Shown: one piece after another, positions 11,704 through 24,780 of the stretch
Numbering within the stretch: position 1 is the first letter of the stretch
Layout of the letters: each line of letters starts with the position of its first letter
Origin: Chelydra serpentina
Taxonomy: Eukaryota > Chordata > Testudines > Chelydridae
Length of the DNA stretch: 64,000 nt
NCBI GenBank assembly: GCA_037349315.1
Contig: JBAIAC010000019.1
Coordinates: 20,336,501-20,400,500 of the forward strand
Reading direction: 5' to 3'
The notes under the pieces: model-generated
The model's database searches: none
What the model saw: only the letters and a program-made list of their open reading frames with translations
What the model was told of the DNA's origin: nothing
Program-made: the position numbers and the translations under genes

Positions 11704-13064
11704 CAGACTTCTGGGTGGTTCCTTGAATTAGACATAGTCCAGAACTATTTATCTGGAGTCATCCATCCATCCCTTTTGATTTTGGAGGTTTAGATAAAAT
11801 AGAATCCAGAATTTACCCACATCCACTTTTGGGTTTCCAAAATAAACTATATAAATAAATAAATACCATCTGACTAGGTTTTGTAAAACCAAAACCTCCC
11901 CTGGTTTTAGCTGTCTCTAAACAAATCAAACTTTCTCAACTTCACACACCACCACCACCACATCTTTTGAGATAGCACAAACATCTCCTTTACAGAGTTA
12001 TGTGACCTCTTTTGATTTCTTAAAGCACATTTAATCTGATCATCTGATTTTTATGAGTGCTTGCTTGAATTTTCAGGCAATACTGCAGTGTGTAGAAGAA
12101 CATGGAGTTCTAGCCTACAACCCTTACTCATCTTAATAATTGTATCAAAGTAAATGGGTCCACCTGTGTGAATAAGAGTTGTAGGATTGAGCCCATGAAT
12201 GGACTGAGAAAAATAATAGAAAAGAGTAATAAATACACAGTTCTCTGTGACTGCATGGTTTACAGTATTATTATTAGTCTTTTGACATTTTTATCTGGGT
12301 CCTATAAAAACGTCTTTGGAGCTGGCACAACAATGGTGCAGGTAAACTTCTTGCATTTTTAAAAGATCTGGTACTTAGTTTATGGGATTCAAGCCTGAGC
12401 AGATGTGAAAAGTTCAAAAAAAGGAAGGCCAGATTAGATGTACTTTTGTGGTTCAAAAATCAAAACAGATGTTATTATTCAACCACAAAAACATCTACAT
12501 GCATTTAAGTAACATTAGGTGTTGGTTTAAAATTGTTTAGTGAATAATGAAACTGTTATAAAATTATGCAGGCCACATTTTTTTAAAATGTAACAGATAT
12601 AATGAATATTTACACTCTTCTAACTAGTGAGAGGGAGCATAAATAGGTCCTAGAAGGCTTATAGTGATGTAAATGAGCTCAGTTTTGTGGGGATATGGTG
12701 AAAGGGGAGAGATAAGGTTGATTAGAAGGAAGGAAGAAGGTGAATGTAGTCTTTATTTCTGTTTAACAAGATGTATTGATTTAAGGTGGACACACTTTAT
12801 AATTCTCCATAAACTTTTATGGGCACCTGCCCATATGACAGCTTGACCTTGGCAAAGGATAACAAATGCTAGAAGTGTTTACAAGCCTTTGGCACATTAG
12901 TATGTGAAGAAACATATTGCAGCCATGCCATACGCAGCTTCTTATGAAAGAGTCTTCTCAGAAATGGATGGCATAGGTAGGATGGCATTGTTCTTATACT
13001 GACGCATCCTCTTAGTGGGTGTTAGAACATAACAGTTGAATGTTAATAGGTTCCTGTTGATTCA
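11704..13064. other. Unannotated non-coding sequence
   Basis: No gene was accepted. It contains a short (CAC)n run near 11947 and an FGAGT-coding word at 12315 discussed under rejected items. Confidence 0.35.
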
Positions 13065-13336
13065 CAGTGTGGCCCAATGGATAGGGAAGCCAATTGGCCT
13101 GGAAGTCTGGAGACCAAGATTCTGTCCCCAGATCTACCACTGATTAGTGTGATGTTGGGCAAGTCACATAAACACTCTGTTTGCCCTCCCATACTTTGTC
13201 TGTCTTGTCCTATTTAGACTGTAAACATTTTGGGATGGGGACTGTCTGTCAATGTGTGTTTGTACAGCATGCAGTACAACCGTGTCCTGATCTCAGCTGG
13301 AACCTAGAGGCACTGATACTAATAAATCAGAATAAT
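13065..13336 (+). mobile_element. tRNA-headed SINE, full-length-like
   Basis: The head matches the common reptile/amniote tRNA-derived SINE: tggcccaatggatagggaag (box A side) and gattctgtcccc (degenerate box B), then gggcaagtcacataaacac in the body. The 3' domain follows with agactgtaaac at 13215-13225, gggatggggactgtctgtc, tttgtacagcatgcagtaca and an AATAAAT tail. The order head, body, tail is intact. Elements like this were transcribed by RNA polymerase III and moved by a partner LINE. Confidence 0.8.
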
Positions 13337-13798
13337 GTATTAAAATGATCTGACCATTGTGGCAGTAGACTGAGCTCAGATGTAGCGAAGATCAGCGAGC
13401 ACATAATTATCAGCACACAAATTCACTCAACAAAAATTATGACAAGATAATATTTTGCAAACTCTTTCTTTTATGAAAAGCACCATGAGATCTTGAATAT
13501 TGATTTTAAGTTCTTATCCAACCTATGAGCAAGTATGAAACACAAGAACAAGGGAGGAAAGAGTCTAATCTAAAAGCAGGACTAGGCATTTTGAGTAGGC
13601 TAGATTTGTATTTTTGTACTAAAGAAATAACCAGTGCCAATCCAGCTTGCAATCAGTGACTTCAGCTATTACCTCATCTAAAGCATGGTAACATTTAAGT
13701 AAGTTTTGCGAGTGACTTTTGCAATTGTCATGTTCTGCCCAAGAATATATGTGATACAAGTGGTAATGTACTGATAAATGATTAATACACCTATGGAA
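13337..13798. other. Unannotated non-coding sequence
   Basis: I see nothing recognisable between the SINE and the hAT element. Confidence 0.35.
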
Positions 13799-13806
13799 CC
13801 ATAGGT
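13799..13806 (+). repeat. Left 8-bp target duplication of hAT element
   Basis: ccataggt matches ccatacgt at 14171-14178 with one mismatch. Confidence 0.7.
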
Positions 13807-14170
13807 CAGTTGTTCTCAACCAGGGGTCCGAGGACGCCTGTGGGACTGTGAGCAGGTTTCAGGGGGTCTGCCAAAATAAACCAGTGAGCAGGGCTGGTAT
13901 TAGAGTCACTGGGGCCCAGGGAAGAAAGCCGAAGCCTGAGCCCCGCTGTCTAGGGCCAAAGCTGAAGCCTGAACCCAGCTGCATGGGGATGAAGCAAACT
14001 GGCATGGAGCCTTGAACAATTGCCCTGCTTGCTGTCCCCTAATGCTGGCTCTGGCTTTTAATCTAATGGATATGCAGAAAAATATTTTTTGAGGCACAGG
14101 TCGACCATGGAGTTTATATAGCATAGGGGCAGGGAGAAGGGCTCAGAAAGAAAAAGTTTGAGAACCCCTG
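13807..14170 (-). mobile_element. Non-autonomous hAT element, complete
   Basis: The left end, cagttgttctcaaccagggg, and the right end, aagtttgagaacccctg, are inverted repeats of the CAG..GTTCTCAA type used by a large vertebrate hAT family. The 8-bp flanks differ at one base, as expected of an old hAT insertion. At 364 bp it is too short to code for a transposase, and no transposase remnant is visible. The middle has degenerate tandem gaagcctgagccc-like words. Confidence 0.78.
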
Positions 14171-14178
14171 CCATACGT
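14171..14178 (+). repeat. Right 8-bp target duplication of hAT element
   Basis: ccatacgt, partner of 13799-13806. Confidence 0.7.
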
Positions 14179-14269
14179 AACTATTCACAGTAAAAGTGTT
14201 TCCATTTATTTGCCAATAGCTGTGGCTTCTGGTATTTTTGTGTTTTCAAGTGCTTAAGTGGATGAAGTA

Positions 14270-14935
14270 AAGTCAGGGAACAAATTTTCAAAAGTGCTGT
14301 AGTGATTTAGGAGCCTTAATCCCATTTCCAGACGTGATTTAGGCATTTAGGCACAGACTTTTAAGGACCTTCTGTGTTGCTCCGCTCAGCATTGCAAAGC
14401 TTCAGTGATCTAGATGGCTAAGTCACATTTTCAAGAGTAAGAAGCCTAAATCCAATTGACTTTCAAAGAGATTTTATGCTCCTAAAGCCCAGATTTCTAA
14501 AGCTATTTAGGCATTGCTCCAATAACATTGCAAGGCTGATATCCCTGATTTTTAAAAGTATTTATAGATGTAAATCAATAAATCCTAGATACTTTTGAAA
14601 ATCCCACTAGGTTCCCAGCCATTTCTTTAGGCACATGTGCCTCAAAAAATCTGGACCCTAGTGCCTAAATCAGTTTTGAAAATGGGATTTAGCCACATAA
14701 ATCATTTACAGTGGGATTTTCAAAATTACCTAGGCACATAACCACCATGGTCTTGCAATGCTGAGTGATGCAGTGACTAAATACCTTCACAAATTTGTTC
14801 TTTAGGAGTCTAAATCTCATTGCAAGTCAATGAGATATAGGGTCCTAAGTCACCTAGGGCCAGATTTTAAAGGTATTTAGGCATGCACTAGGCACTTATC
14901 TGTGAAAATTGTATCCATAATCTTATATACATATA
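14270..14935. repeat. Large foldback repeat with TTTAGGCAC / TTTTGAAAAT words
   Basis: The words gatttaggcatttaggcac, cacatgtgcctc, agtgcctaaatcagttttga and gattttcaaaattacctagg alternate in both orientations, ending in gtgaaaattgtat against the starting caaattttcaaaag. This is a long palindromic dispersed family, likely a DNA transposon derivative. Related fragments lie at 36290-36455 and 57625-57720. Ends are approximate. Confidence 0.6.
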
Positions 14936-16444
14936 AATCAAGTATCAGTGAAACAGTAACATTTCTTTTTAGATCCCTAGGCAAAAAACACACATTCCCC
15001 CCCCCACACACAGTTTTGAGTTAATATTATTCCATTCTCTCATTTTAAAAGTGTCCACCCTATTTTCAAGGAGTTTCTTGTTTCAATTTCCAGGGTACAT
15101 GAGAAAATCGTGACGTGAAAAACACAGAAGACACCCTTTCTCTTTGTTTTCTTTTGCTAATGCAAATGCTAAATATCATACTGATGTGAAAGGGATGGAG
15201 AGAGCAAAGTGTGTAAATAATTTAATAGGGAAAAGGGTTGTAAGATAGCAATTCACCAGAGTAAGGACAATAGAGTACAAAATGCCATAAAAGATAATAG
15301 GCTTATATGAATTGGCATGTGTTAGTGATTATGCAATCATTCATTTCCCACAGTTTTATTTTTATAGGAAACTTTGGAAAATCCCTAAAGAACTGGCCAA
15401 GTCATTTTTTTAACCACAACAGGTTTCTTTATAACATGACTAGGAGTAGGCGATTAAATATTTTCACATTTTATGCCTTGATGGGTCATTTTCATCTGTG
15501 AAAATCAGTAGCTTTCCATCTCACAAAAGCCAACAGAAGAAGACAGAGAACTATAGATCTGGCTTTTGCTTCAAGCTGAGCAAGTCATCCTCAAATCACC
15601 CAAACCATGGAAGCATTTTGTTTCTGAACTGCATGGGACTGGGTGACAAAGATCCAAATAGGAGCAGACATTTCACGTAACTGAATGTTTCTATCACAGT
15701 TTGTTCATGCCTGATGCAACAGGCACCTGGGAGGCTGGAGAGAGGAATTTTTGTTCAAGTGTTCCCAGTTCTGAGATGGACACAGATTTCTTTTGATTAA
15801 CAGCTGAGTTCTCGTCACTCACTGGCAAAATTAGCATTTTTCTTTGTTGCTGTCATTTTAAAAAAATATTCATATTTTTGGCCACTATTTTCCTTCTCAG
15901 CTAGACTTAGGAAAATAAGGCTTTGATCCGCACTTCCGATATTTTTAGATGTTTTTTAAAAAGGTTACTATCTTTTCAGACTCCTTGTGATTAGCCAACA
16001 GCTGGCTCACAGCCTCAAAATGTTCTTCTTGCCTCAAGTGAGGCTGTCCGTGTACCTAAGCAGCATCAGTGGTGGCTCATCAGAGTGACTCATACAAGAG
16101 ACTGTGTACGGAAACTGTGTCCTTGTGTGGGTATTGTGTATTTAAGGCCCATCTTCTCTTGCTGAAGGAACTCTCCTTTCAACTTCTCTCTGATCACTTG
16201 CAACCTCAGCTGGGACTGATAGGCTGCTAACCACTCAAGTTGATCTTTACTTCTATTTCCCAAATTCCTTTTTCTGTGTCTGTGTAGCTAAAATCTGGGT
16301 TGTTTGCCCGTGTTTTGAACTGCAGTTTGTGTGGCTGTCCAATTTGTGAACTGACAGTTAAACTAGTTCTCTCTCTTTTTACCGATATCAGTTACTTTAT
16401 CTAACTTTAAGGCTACAGATCTGTGAATTTCAATAGGGACTATT
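14936..16444. other. Unannotated non-coding sequence
   Basis: No gene or named repeat. There is a C-rich run followed by CA repeats near 14997-15013. Confidence 0.35.
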
Positions 16445-16600
16445 CCTAATGGTTAGAGCAAAGGGCTGGGAGTTGGTATAGTCCCAGCTCTTCTACTGAC
16501 TCACTGTATAACCTTAGACAAGTTACTTAACCGCCATGTGTCTTAGTTTGCCCATCTTCAAAATGGATATAATAATACCTACCTGATTGGCACCTAAAGG
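16445..16600 (+). mobile_element. tRNA-headed SINE, head and body fragment
   Basis: aatggttagagcaaagggct (head), ctactgactcactgtataacc and gacaagttacttaacc (body), then ttgcccatcttcaaaatgga. This is the same superfamily as the copy at 13065 (MIR/CORE-like body). The 3' tail domain is absent. Confidence 0.78.
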
Positions 16601-18274
16601 AAGAGAGCAAGAAAGGCTTGTAACTCCCAATCACTTAGAAATGTATAGAAAGGAAAACTAGTCTGAGTGTCTGAATCTTCCTCAGGGATCAGTTTGGAGG
16701 TCCAGAATTATTTAGTCTTTTATAATGTCACATACCAAACCCATCCACAAGTTTGCAAACATATCTGAATGTGTAATAAATTTACACAGGAATAAAAACA
16801 TTGCCTGTTAAAATCTGCAAGTGGGTTAGAATGATTAATGCAGTTGTACATATGTTTAGGTGAGGCAGAATTAAAAGGACAGATCTTAGATTAGGCCCAA
16901 ATGTAGTGTGGTTTATTTAAAAAAAAACAACAGAAGAAAATGTATTACAAAGCTGAATAGGAATATAAATATTTTCTTAATTAAAACTATATTAATAAAG
17001 GAAAACCATATTCTTCTCAATTTCAGCATTCCTGTTTTGAACTGAAACACAACAGTGACCATGCACGAGAATTAGAAAGGGGAAAGGAAAAAAAAAAAAA
17101 GACAGTAATGTAAAGTGAAACTGTGCAGCCCCTTGTCAAGAACAGTGAAATGTGAAACTTATATATGAGCCTAAATGGTGGAAGCTAATTTGTTCTTTAG
17201 AATTTCTTGTGTTGTAATTTGGGATGGGCCCGGCAGTAGTGTAGCCAGCAGTCCTTTCCGTGAGTGCTTACTCCAATTCAGGGTTTAGAATGACCTTAGA
17301 CAGCACAAGCCGTGTTCAATTAGTCTGAGAGCATATCAGGGATGACTACCGGATCTGAATATGTTCAGCAGCCTAAATAAAGAATTCCCTTAATACTCTT
17401 TCAACTGTCTTCTATTCCCAAACCAAACCACTAGCTGTAAAGTCCCCTGATCTTAGAAAAGGATTGAATATGGATTCAAACTTTGTAGACTAGGCCTATT
17501 TCTGGTTTTAATAAGCTACCATACACAGGTAAGGAACATTTTTAAAGAGGCAATTTCCCTTTAATATAACTAAGGTTCCTCCTCACACTGTAAAATACTC
17601 TCAACAGTTTTATACACCACCTTACCTATGAGGTTGGTGAATTTAAATATATTTTGAGGTACCATTGGAAATATTTTTGCAGTGAAGAAAGTACAAACAT
17701 ACTGTAAACTCTGTGTTGTCCATTTATACATTTTATTAAAGAGTGCATATATACCAGTAAAAGTTACTATTGCAGCTATACATTGAATGAGCCGCTGGGT
17801 GTCTGGTATTTTAAAGTACTGTTAATTTAAGGCAATGAGTTGTGCATAATGTTTATTAACAATGTTTTAATGACTTGTCAGTTTTCTAAAACACATGCTG
17901 AAATATTTTAGAAATCACTTAGTAAATGTAGTTTTTATTCTTTTGCCATATTCATGGGTTGCTACTTACTTTAAAAAGAGATTAGAAGGTTCAGATTTAG
18001 AGAAGCAAATTGCTTGTTAATCTGCAGGTATTTCTCTTCTTGATATGGCCACCAGTGTCTAATCTTAGCAACACAGGCCCAGTCACTGTGCTTTTTCATT
18101 AGAGCTGCAGTGAACTGTTTGCCAGGAACTTGAACTCTGGTGAACAAGCTGCTCCAAGCTTGCAAGCTTTTGTATGAAAATGTACTGTTTGGGCTACTGT
18201 ACAGAGCTGCTATATAGTGTGGTAAAAACTGGTATGAGATCACTGTGTCAAGAACTGTCATTACATTACTCATT
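16601..18274. other. Unannotated non-coding sequence
   Basis: No gene was seen. An A-run lies at about 17088-17100. Confidence 0.35.
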
Positions 18275-18440
18275 TCCCAGCCCAAATTGGGACGAAAGAT
18301 TGAAATCTGGTATTTTTGCAAACCAAAAAAAGATGAGATCAATTGAAACATTTCATTTAAAATCATTTATAAATATTTTTTAGCATGTTAACAAATTTCA
18401 AAACAAAAGATGGTTTGAATAGAAAAATTTGTCCCAGACA
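18275..18440 (+). repeat. AT-rich foldback repeat, copy 2
   Basis: cccaaattgggacgaaag, tttttgcaaacc and tcaattgaaacatttcattt are shared in the same order with the copies at 21.3 and 23.1 kb. Confidence 0.6.
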
Positions 18441-21119
18441 GTTTGATCTTGCACCAATTTGGGAATTTGGTCACTGATTTCATTGAGAGCTGTAACATTT
18501 ATTAGGTCCATGGTGTCCATAATTGAGAACATGAGATATCCTGAACCCCTACACCCGAGCCTCATCAGCACATTCCTCCTCCTCTTACTCCTCCTCCAAC
18601 AACCACTTATATCTAAGTTCCATGGCACAGAACATTATGCCACCGGTTGCTTTACTTAGGGTGGGTTTAGAGGGGAATTATCAACAACAATGTTCACTTC
18701 CCATTAAAAGTCATGCTCATTCTCCAACGACTTTTTCTCTCTCTCTTTTTTAGTGTTTATTTTTTTCCTATTACAATTTTTTCCTTAATTTTTGCCCTTA
18801 ATTTCTCTATTAACTTTAATTAAGCTCATGAGCTTCTTTTCCAGGTAAGTTTTCCCGAAGTTTCCACAGCTCTATTTTTCATCAGCTACAGACCTGCAGC
18901 AAAATTTCGTCAAGCCGTGGGGGTGACGTAGAAGCATGATGTTTTATAGTATGGACTGTTCTTCATTATGTAGTAATTGACATATTCAGAATCTGTTTTT
19001 GCTGCTCCCCCTTAAAAATATGTCTACCTGAAGAATGGCATAGTTTTCAGTGCATTAAATAAAAATTTGCTTTGCAAATTACTTTAATCCTACAGAAAGA
19101 ACTAACTCTTAGAGCACAAAACCTTCTTCAGGTCCTACAGGGCATTAGAACATCTCAGGTACTGGCTGCTGGTTTAATAAACGGATAGGATTTCCATTTA
19201 CTTCAGGCAGGCTTAATGTATTGTTCTTGTATTGAGACAGTCAGAATGAGTCAGGAGCCAAAGAATACACTTTATAGACACAAATAATCGTAAATTCAGA
19301 ATGTCACCTTTAGGCAGAGGCATTTTTATTATTGTTAGTGGAGCTGCTGAGTAGGTTTGATGTTTTATTCTCTTGGGGACTAAATGTTCCAGAGTACCAT
19401 AGCCCTATCTTTATCAGGCTCACAAAAAGGGAGCACAGCCAAACTTGCTTCCTATACTTCTCTATGATTGATAGCAGATGGCATGCTTTAAAATAAACCT
19501 ATCCATTAGCAGTCCTCTGTGTTTTTACTCAAGGCATTTACAACTGTCTCAACCAGAAAACACATTCTCTCCATGAGCTAGTTTCAGTCCGCAACAGCTG
19601 TACAGGTGCAAATCTTTCATTAACTCTTAAATAGTGGTGAAATAAATGTTACATTTTATTTTATCTTTTGGTGGAGAGATTGTACTTCAAAGGAGGTGGT
19701 GGGGGGGAATTCCATAGTTCATTTACATGGGGTAGAACTTTATATTATTAAAACAATATTATGCAGCAGTATATTTTCCCTGATATCTTATAGGCCATGT
19801 GGGTATTATACTCTACAAGTTTGTTCCCAGGGATATAGTTTAAATGATAAATTACCAATCTTACCAAAAAGAGAGACACACAGACATACGTGTACAGGGC
19901 CAGATCCTGTTCTCACTGATGTTAGCGGGATTTTTCCACAAGTAATTAGTTGCTGAAATCCATCCATAAATGCAATTGGTTTTGCCTAGATTTCCGTACA
20001 ATAGTCATATATGTTACACCAGGCAGTGCTTTGAATACAATGAACTTCACAACATCTCTCCAAACATTGGTACTCTGGCAGCTAGAGCTTAAAATACTAC
20101 TACCACATCTTTAATATTAGCATATAACATTAATATTAGACAAGATCTTAAAATATTAGTGCCAGATAAAAATGTATTAACAAGGGCATAAGAGTCATTA
20201 AGTAGAATAACTATCACTGACTAAATGGATGCTGAAACTTTAACAGGCAAACCAATGTAGATGATAGAAACTTCAGAGAGACAAGAGGATCCTTTCATTT
20301 AAAGGGATGTTGGAGAGACTAAGGTTAGGGATTTGAAAGCTAGTAAATAAAACAACACAGCAGGAAAAGTTATATCGAATGTGCCATCTCATTAGTGGCT
20401 ATCATGCCTATGTTATTTTTCTTATGTTGAAAAGATAAAACAAGGAGGCAGGCAATATTCTGTAGCAAATAAGTGGAAATTGGGGCATTTTTGTATAAAT
20501 CTAAAGTAACAAGAGAAAAATACAAATGTGCTCTCAGCACTCTAAATCCATGTAGGATAATGTAGGTGCTAAATAGATTTATCATTATGGAATACATCTG
20601 GAGTGCCCTTTTTATGACAGAAACAGCAGAGATAAGTGAATCTGAATTTGAATCACTGTGCACCTTTGGCAAATATTTTATAGTAGAAATGCATTGAAAT
20701 AGGATAAAAACAACAAATGTCACAAGTATGTGAACAATAAAAATGTGAAAACCATAGGTAAGAGGAGCTAGTGGGAGCAGCTGGCTATGTAGAGGCCAGT
20801 GGAAAAGAAAAACAGCATTTAAGATTGGAAGGTCATAAAAATATCACACTATAATGTACTAAAAATGTGTTAAATACAGTGGCTGTGGGCAAAAGTGTCA
20901 GCTCTTAGGTGCTTATATGTATCAGAGCCAGTTTTTCTGAGGGATCAAATGCTGGACAATCACTGAACTTATTCCTTACACTCTTACAAATGCCATTAGA
21001 ATGTTAGGACCAAATCTTGGCACATACTACATTCCCTATAGGATAGGCTGGCAGTGCAAAGGGGACTAGCTTGTCAACTGAAGATTCCCTCAGCTTGTGA
21101 AAAATGTCCCCCCCTCAAT
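18441..21119. other. Unannotated non-coding sequence
   Basis: About 2.7 kb with no gene recognised. A 117-codon frame on the minus strand (20370-20723) has hydrophobic patches but no family signature. The patch at 19890-19960 resembles the edges of palindromic MITEs but is too short to call. Confidence 0.35.
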
Positions 21120-21550
21120 AGTTTCACCAGAAATTAGAAAATGTCCAGACTCTCGAAACTTTACGTTCTGTTGCTGCAGCCACTTTCTCTAGAGTCAGAC
21201 GGGGACCATTCATTTTGTCTTAAAACACATGAATGGTTTTCCCATCCCGTGAGAATTTTTGAAAGTTTGAAAAAATTTCACCCTGTCCTGAATCAGGGTG
21301 AAAAGACAAAAAGCTCAAATGTTCACAAAAACGGATAATCTGCAAAAATGTAAGTTCAGGTCAATTGAAACATTTTATTTAAATAATTTTTAAATATTTG
21401 ATTTCAGTTTCAACCTTCAACATGGGACATTTCAACACTTTCAAATCTTTTCTCAACATGAGAGTCAGGAAATGCTTTGAAAATAACCCTCTCCCACAAA
21501 TAGTTTTGGTTCAATGAGAAAATGTTTTGTTGAAAAATTCCCAACTGTGT
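21120..21550 (+). repeat. AT-rich foldback repeat, copy 3
   Basis: caattgaaacattttattta near 21363-21382 and ctgcaaaaatgtaagttcag correspond to the 18.3 and 23.1 kb copies. The right end is gaaaatgttttgttgaaaaa. At about 430 bp it is one of the longest copies. Confidence 0.58.
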
Positions 21551-22130
21551 CTATTTACTACCAAGCTGGGGCATGTGTGTACAACTGGGGAGTACCTCTT
21601 CCATAGGCCTACCCCACCATATTATGCAGATACTCTGTGGATGGACTCCCATTAAAGTAAACTGGAGTTTTGTCCTTGGAGCACCTAGATAATTGGGCCC
21701 AAAATGAAATGCGGGGGAAAAAATCCAGGCCAACTGTACACAATATAAGTATAAGAAGTATAAGGTCCTAGCTCACCTCTCCTGTTGACTCTTCTAACAG
21801 GGGAGTCTAGTCATTTGGCACTAATGATGCAAAGCCACCAAAATAATTTCATAAATGAGTAGTATAAATGATGTACTGCACTGTAAAGTGTCCCAATTCA
21901 TCATCCCTAAAGGGGAATGGAATGGCATTCCACTTCCCACTCCATCACTAATCTACCTTATTCCCAGCACAACACTTCTCTTTGAGATCCCTGACTGCAA
22001 CCTTTTCATTTTGAAAATATGATAAGTCTACGGGGTAATGGGAAGGTTGCTGATTGCTGTTTGCAAGTCCACCACTTATTCTGATCACTAGCTACCACTG
22101 TGTAATGAAACTCTAGTTCCTCTTGCAGTC
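21551..22130. other. Unannotated non-coding sequence
   Basis: Nothing recognised. Confidence 0.35.
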
Positions 22131-22250
22131 CCTGATCCAGCATACTGACACGTGTTTAACTTTAAGGATGTGAATGAACATACTGACTTCAATGGGATTA
22201 CTCTTGTGCTCAAAATTAGATATGGTCTGAAGAGTTTTGCTGGATCAAGG
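22131..22250. mobile_element. Palindromic MITE, GATCCAGCA family, copy 1
   Basis: The left end cctgatccagcat and the right end tgctggatcaagg are inverted repeats of a 120-bp element with gacttcaatgggattactc in the middle. This family is common in turtles. Confidence 0.7.
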
Positions 22251-22979
22251 CCATGTTCCTCTAAAGCAGGTAAACAACCAAACAAAAAAGATATATAAAA
22301 GAAGCACACATGAATCTTGCAAGCAGTTTTAAAATAATTTAAGATTTCAGCTAGTTTTCCAACTTTTGTTCCACTGCTACTCAGTATTTACTTGCTAGAC
22401 CCCCCCACTGTAAGACAGACAGACACAGACATTCTGATGGCTATTGAACATGGAAGGCCTGCCCTCAGCTGGTGTAGTCAATATAATCCCCATGGAAGAC
22501 AAGGGTGCTATCACAATGTACAACAGTTGAGAATTTGGTCCTCAGGTTTCTACACAGATTTTTACCACAAGTGTTTCAGCACTGTTAAATACTTCTAAGA
22601 AGCTGTCCAGTTGAAAATGTACACACAATTCACGTCTACCTTCATGACGGTGGACGTGTTCACTGTTAAAATGGCCAACACTACATATATATTTCCATAT
22701 TTAACATTGTTAGTAAGACGTAAAACTGAAAAGGATTGCAAAGGAATTCTGTAGGATGTTTAGAGCCTGAGATCTTCTCTTTCTTGCTGAAGCACCAAAT
22801 GACTGCACTGCACCTTTAAGTGGGGGCAGAGGCGAAGGGGAGGGATTTGTCTGGCTGGCTGTATAAAGGGAGCAGTACTTTATGGGTGGGGAGTGGGGGA
22901 GAGGTCAAACTGCTGCCTTTTCAGAGTAGGTACCTAGAATGTTCCTATTGAGCTGATCACCTAGATCTGGGCAGGAAAC
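22251..22979. other. Unannotated non-coding sequence
   Basis: Nothing recognised. A G-rich patch lies at 22820-22900. Confidence 0.35.
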
Positions 22980-23375
22980 AGTTTTCCTAAGATAAATTTC
23001 AGATTTTTTTCTCATCCCAAAATTGGGGCAAAATTTAGAATTTTTTTGCAAACTGAAAATTGGAAAACAAATCAGTTCAAGTCAATCAAAATGCTTCATT
23101 TTAATAATTTCAAAACATTTCATTTTAATTTTGACCATTTTTAATTGTTTTAAGCAATTGTACTACTGTTAGGTTACATTTCTAAACAAAAAGTCATTTT
23201 CAAATGGAAAGATGAAATTTTTCATTTTGAAAATGTTGAAGCAGGGTTGAATCATCTTTTGTCAAAATGTTTTTGAGTCAAGTAATTTGTTAACTGATCC
23301 TTTCCAGGAAAAAGTTTCTGTTTTGACTAATTGCTCTTTTATTGGGAAAATATGTGAAAAAAATTGCTGACCAAG
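22980..23375 (+). repeat. AT-rich foldback repeat, copy 4
   Basis: Contains cccaaaattggggcaaaatt, tttttttgcaaactgaaaat, and repeated cattttaat / aaaacatttcattttaattt words matching copies 2 and 3. Confidence 0.6.
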
Positions 23376-23572
23376 TCTACTTGCTGAGAGTTGCTACTGA
23401 AAAAAGGTAAATTTGGAACCTTATTCTACAAGTAATATATGTTCATAACAGCTCCTATGAGTAATCCCATTGACTGTATTGTGGCTACTCCCAGGAATAA
23501 AATTACACCTGTGCCTAAATGCCTGCAATCTTGTGACCCTGGTAGGAACTTGAAGCCTTCCCCTGATAGATA

Positions 23573-23675
23573 TCCTGATCCAGCAAGGCACTTAATCACA
23601 TGTTCATCCAAGTAACAGAACTACTTATATGCTTAAAGTTAAGCATCTGCTTAAGCACTTTGCTCAATTAGGGCC
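23573..23675. mobile_element. Palindromic MITE, GATCCAGCA family, copy 2
   Basis: tcctgatccagcaaggcact at the left, tatgcttaaagttaagcatc in the centre-right and aagcactttgctcaattagg at the right form a degraded palindrome of the same family as 22131-22250. Confidence 0.65.
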
Positions 23676-24683
23676 ACAGAGCATAATTTATTATGGTATC
23701 TCATTTTACAGCAAATTACTTAGGGACTTTATATTAATAAAGTTACATTTAATCAGAAAAAATATTTGATTCCCCTCTCCCTGATTAATCCTTTTATTAA
23801 TTAGCGACTTAAAAATATGTGATGTTACTAAGGACTGAAAAAAAATCTCTCTGGCTTAAGTCTAGGCCTTTTCAGAGGTAGTGGCTGCCCCTCAACAATC
23901 CCCCCTCCCCCTTAACTCAACTAAGGGAGAAATTATAATCACTGAACTGGTAGAATGCCTGGACAATAGTCAAAGGGGGCGGGGTTTTACTCTTGGTTTA
24001 TTTGGCATTTCTTTGAGTAAATTGGATTTCTGATGATGGTGTCTATACCTCCTGGCAATGCTGCCAATATTACATTTTTATTTGCATTAAAACAGGAGAG
24101 GAAGTAAAAAAAAACACTCCTGAGTCAAAACATTAAATAAATCACATTTTAGAAAATTAATTTAATTATACAACCAAATAAAGGAAAGGTATTGAACCAC
24201 ATCTTGTATGCCTAACATTACATGAATTTACACAGACGGTAAGAAATGTATATACACCATACTCAAAATAGATGCAGTAACATGGCACATGCAGTAAGAG
24301 GGTAAGCAAATGAAATTTTAACAAAAATGTAATGCAGAACATTTTAAACAGTATTTGAACTGTACACAGGGCTAATTCATTGCACATACACATTTCAATG
24401 TGCCGTCTCTGCTTTTTACATGTTAAATTCATTCCGAATGAAAACTGCTGTTTTTATCTTTTTATCATATTTCTTAGTGGATAGAGATGAGATGAGGTTG
24501 TCATAATATGTATTTATAATAAATAACTTCATCTCAAAGTGTTTGCAAACATTATGTATACAAAAATCACTTCATCCATCATTGGAGTGGAACATGACAC
24601 CCGTTTAACCCAGCTACATTCCACAACAGTTTGGAAGAGGAAGTGATGAATAGTGTATCCAGTTGTAACTGCAAGAGGACTTT
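23676..24683. other. Unannotated non-coding sequence
   Basis: Nothing recognised. Confidence 0.35.
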
Positions 24684-24755
24684 AGGACTCAATCCAAGAT
24701 GCATTGAAGTCAATTGAAACTCCTGTTGACTTTAATGGGAGCTGGATCAGTCCTT
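24684..24755. mobile_element. Short palindromic MITE-like repeat
   Basis: aggactcaatccaagatgca pairs with gagctggatcagtccttt around a cattgaagtcaattg / ttgactttaatggg centre. It is the same broad foldback type as 11631-11703. Confidence 0.6.
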
Positions 24756-24780
24756 TAAGTAAGTAAAATGTAAATGCATG

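Noticed and set aside
11947..11961. Short (CAC)n run as a possible functional repeat
   Set aside because: Too short to be more than simple sequence.
12291..12343. A J-segment-like word (FGAGT codons at 12315-12329, followed by a possible splice donor at caggtaaac)
   Set aside because: F-G-x-G-T is expected about once by chance in a window this size in six frames. The residues after it do not keep the usual J pattern, and I see no convincing heptamer/nonamer recombination signal upstream or any V segment nearby.
20370..20723. 117-codon minus-strand frame with hydrophobic segments, considered as a membrane protein
   Set aside because: AT-rich DNA yields F, I and L-rich frames by chance. No signal peptide with a cleavage context, no conserved motif and no neighbouring exon were seen.
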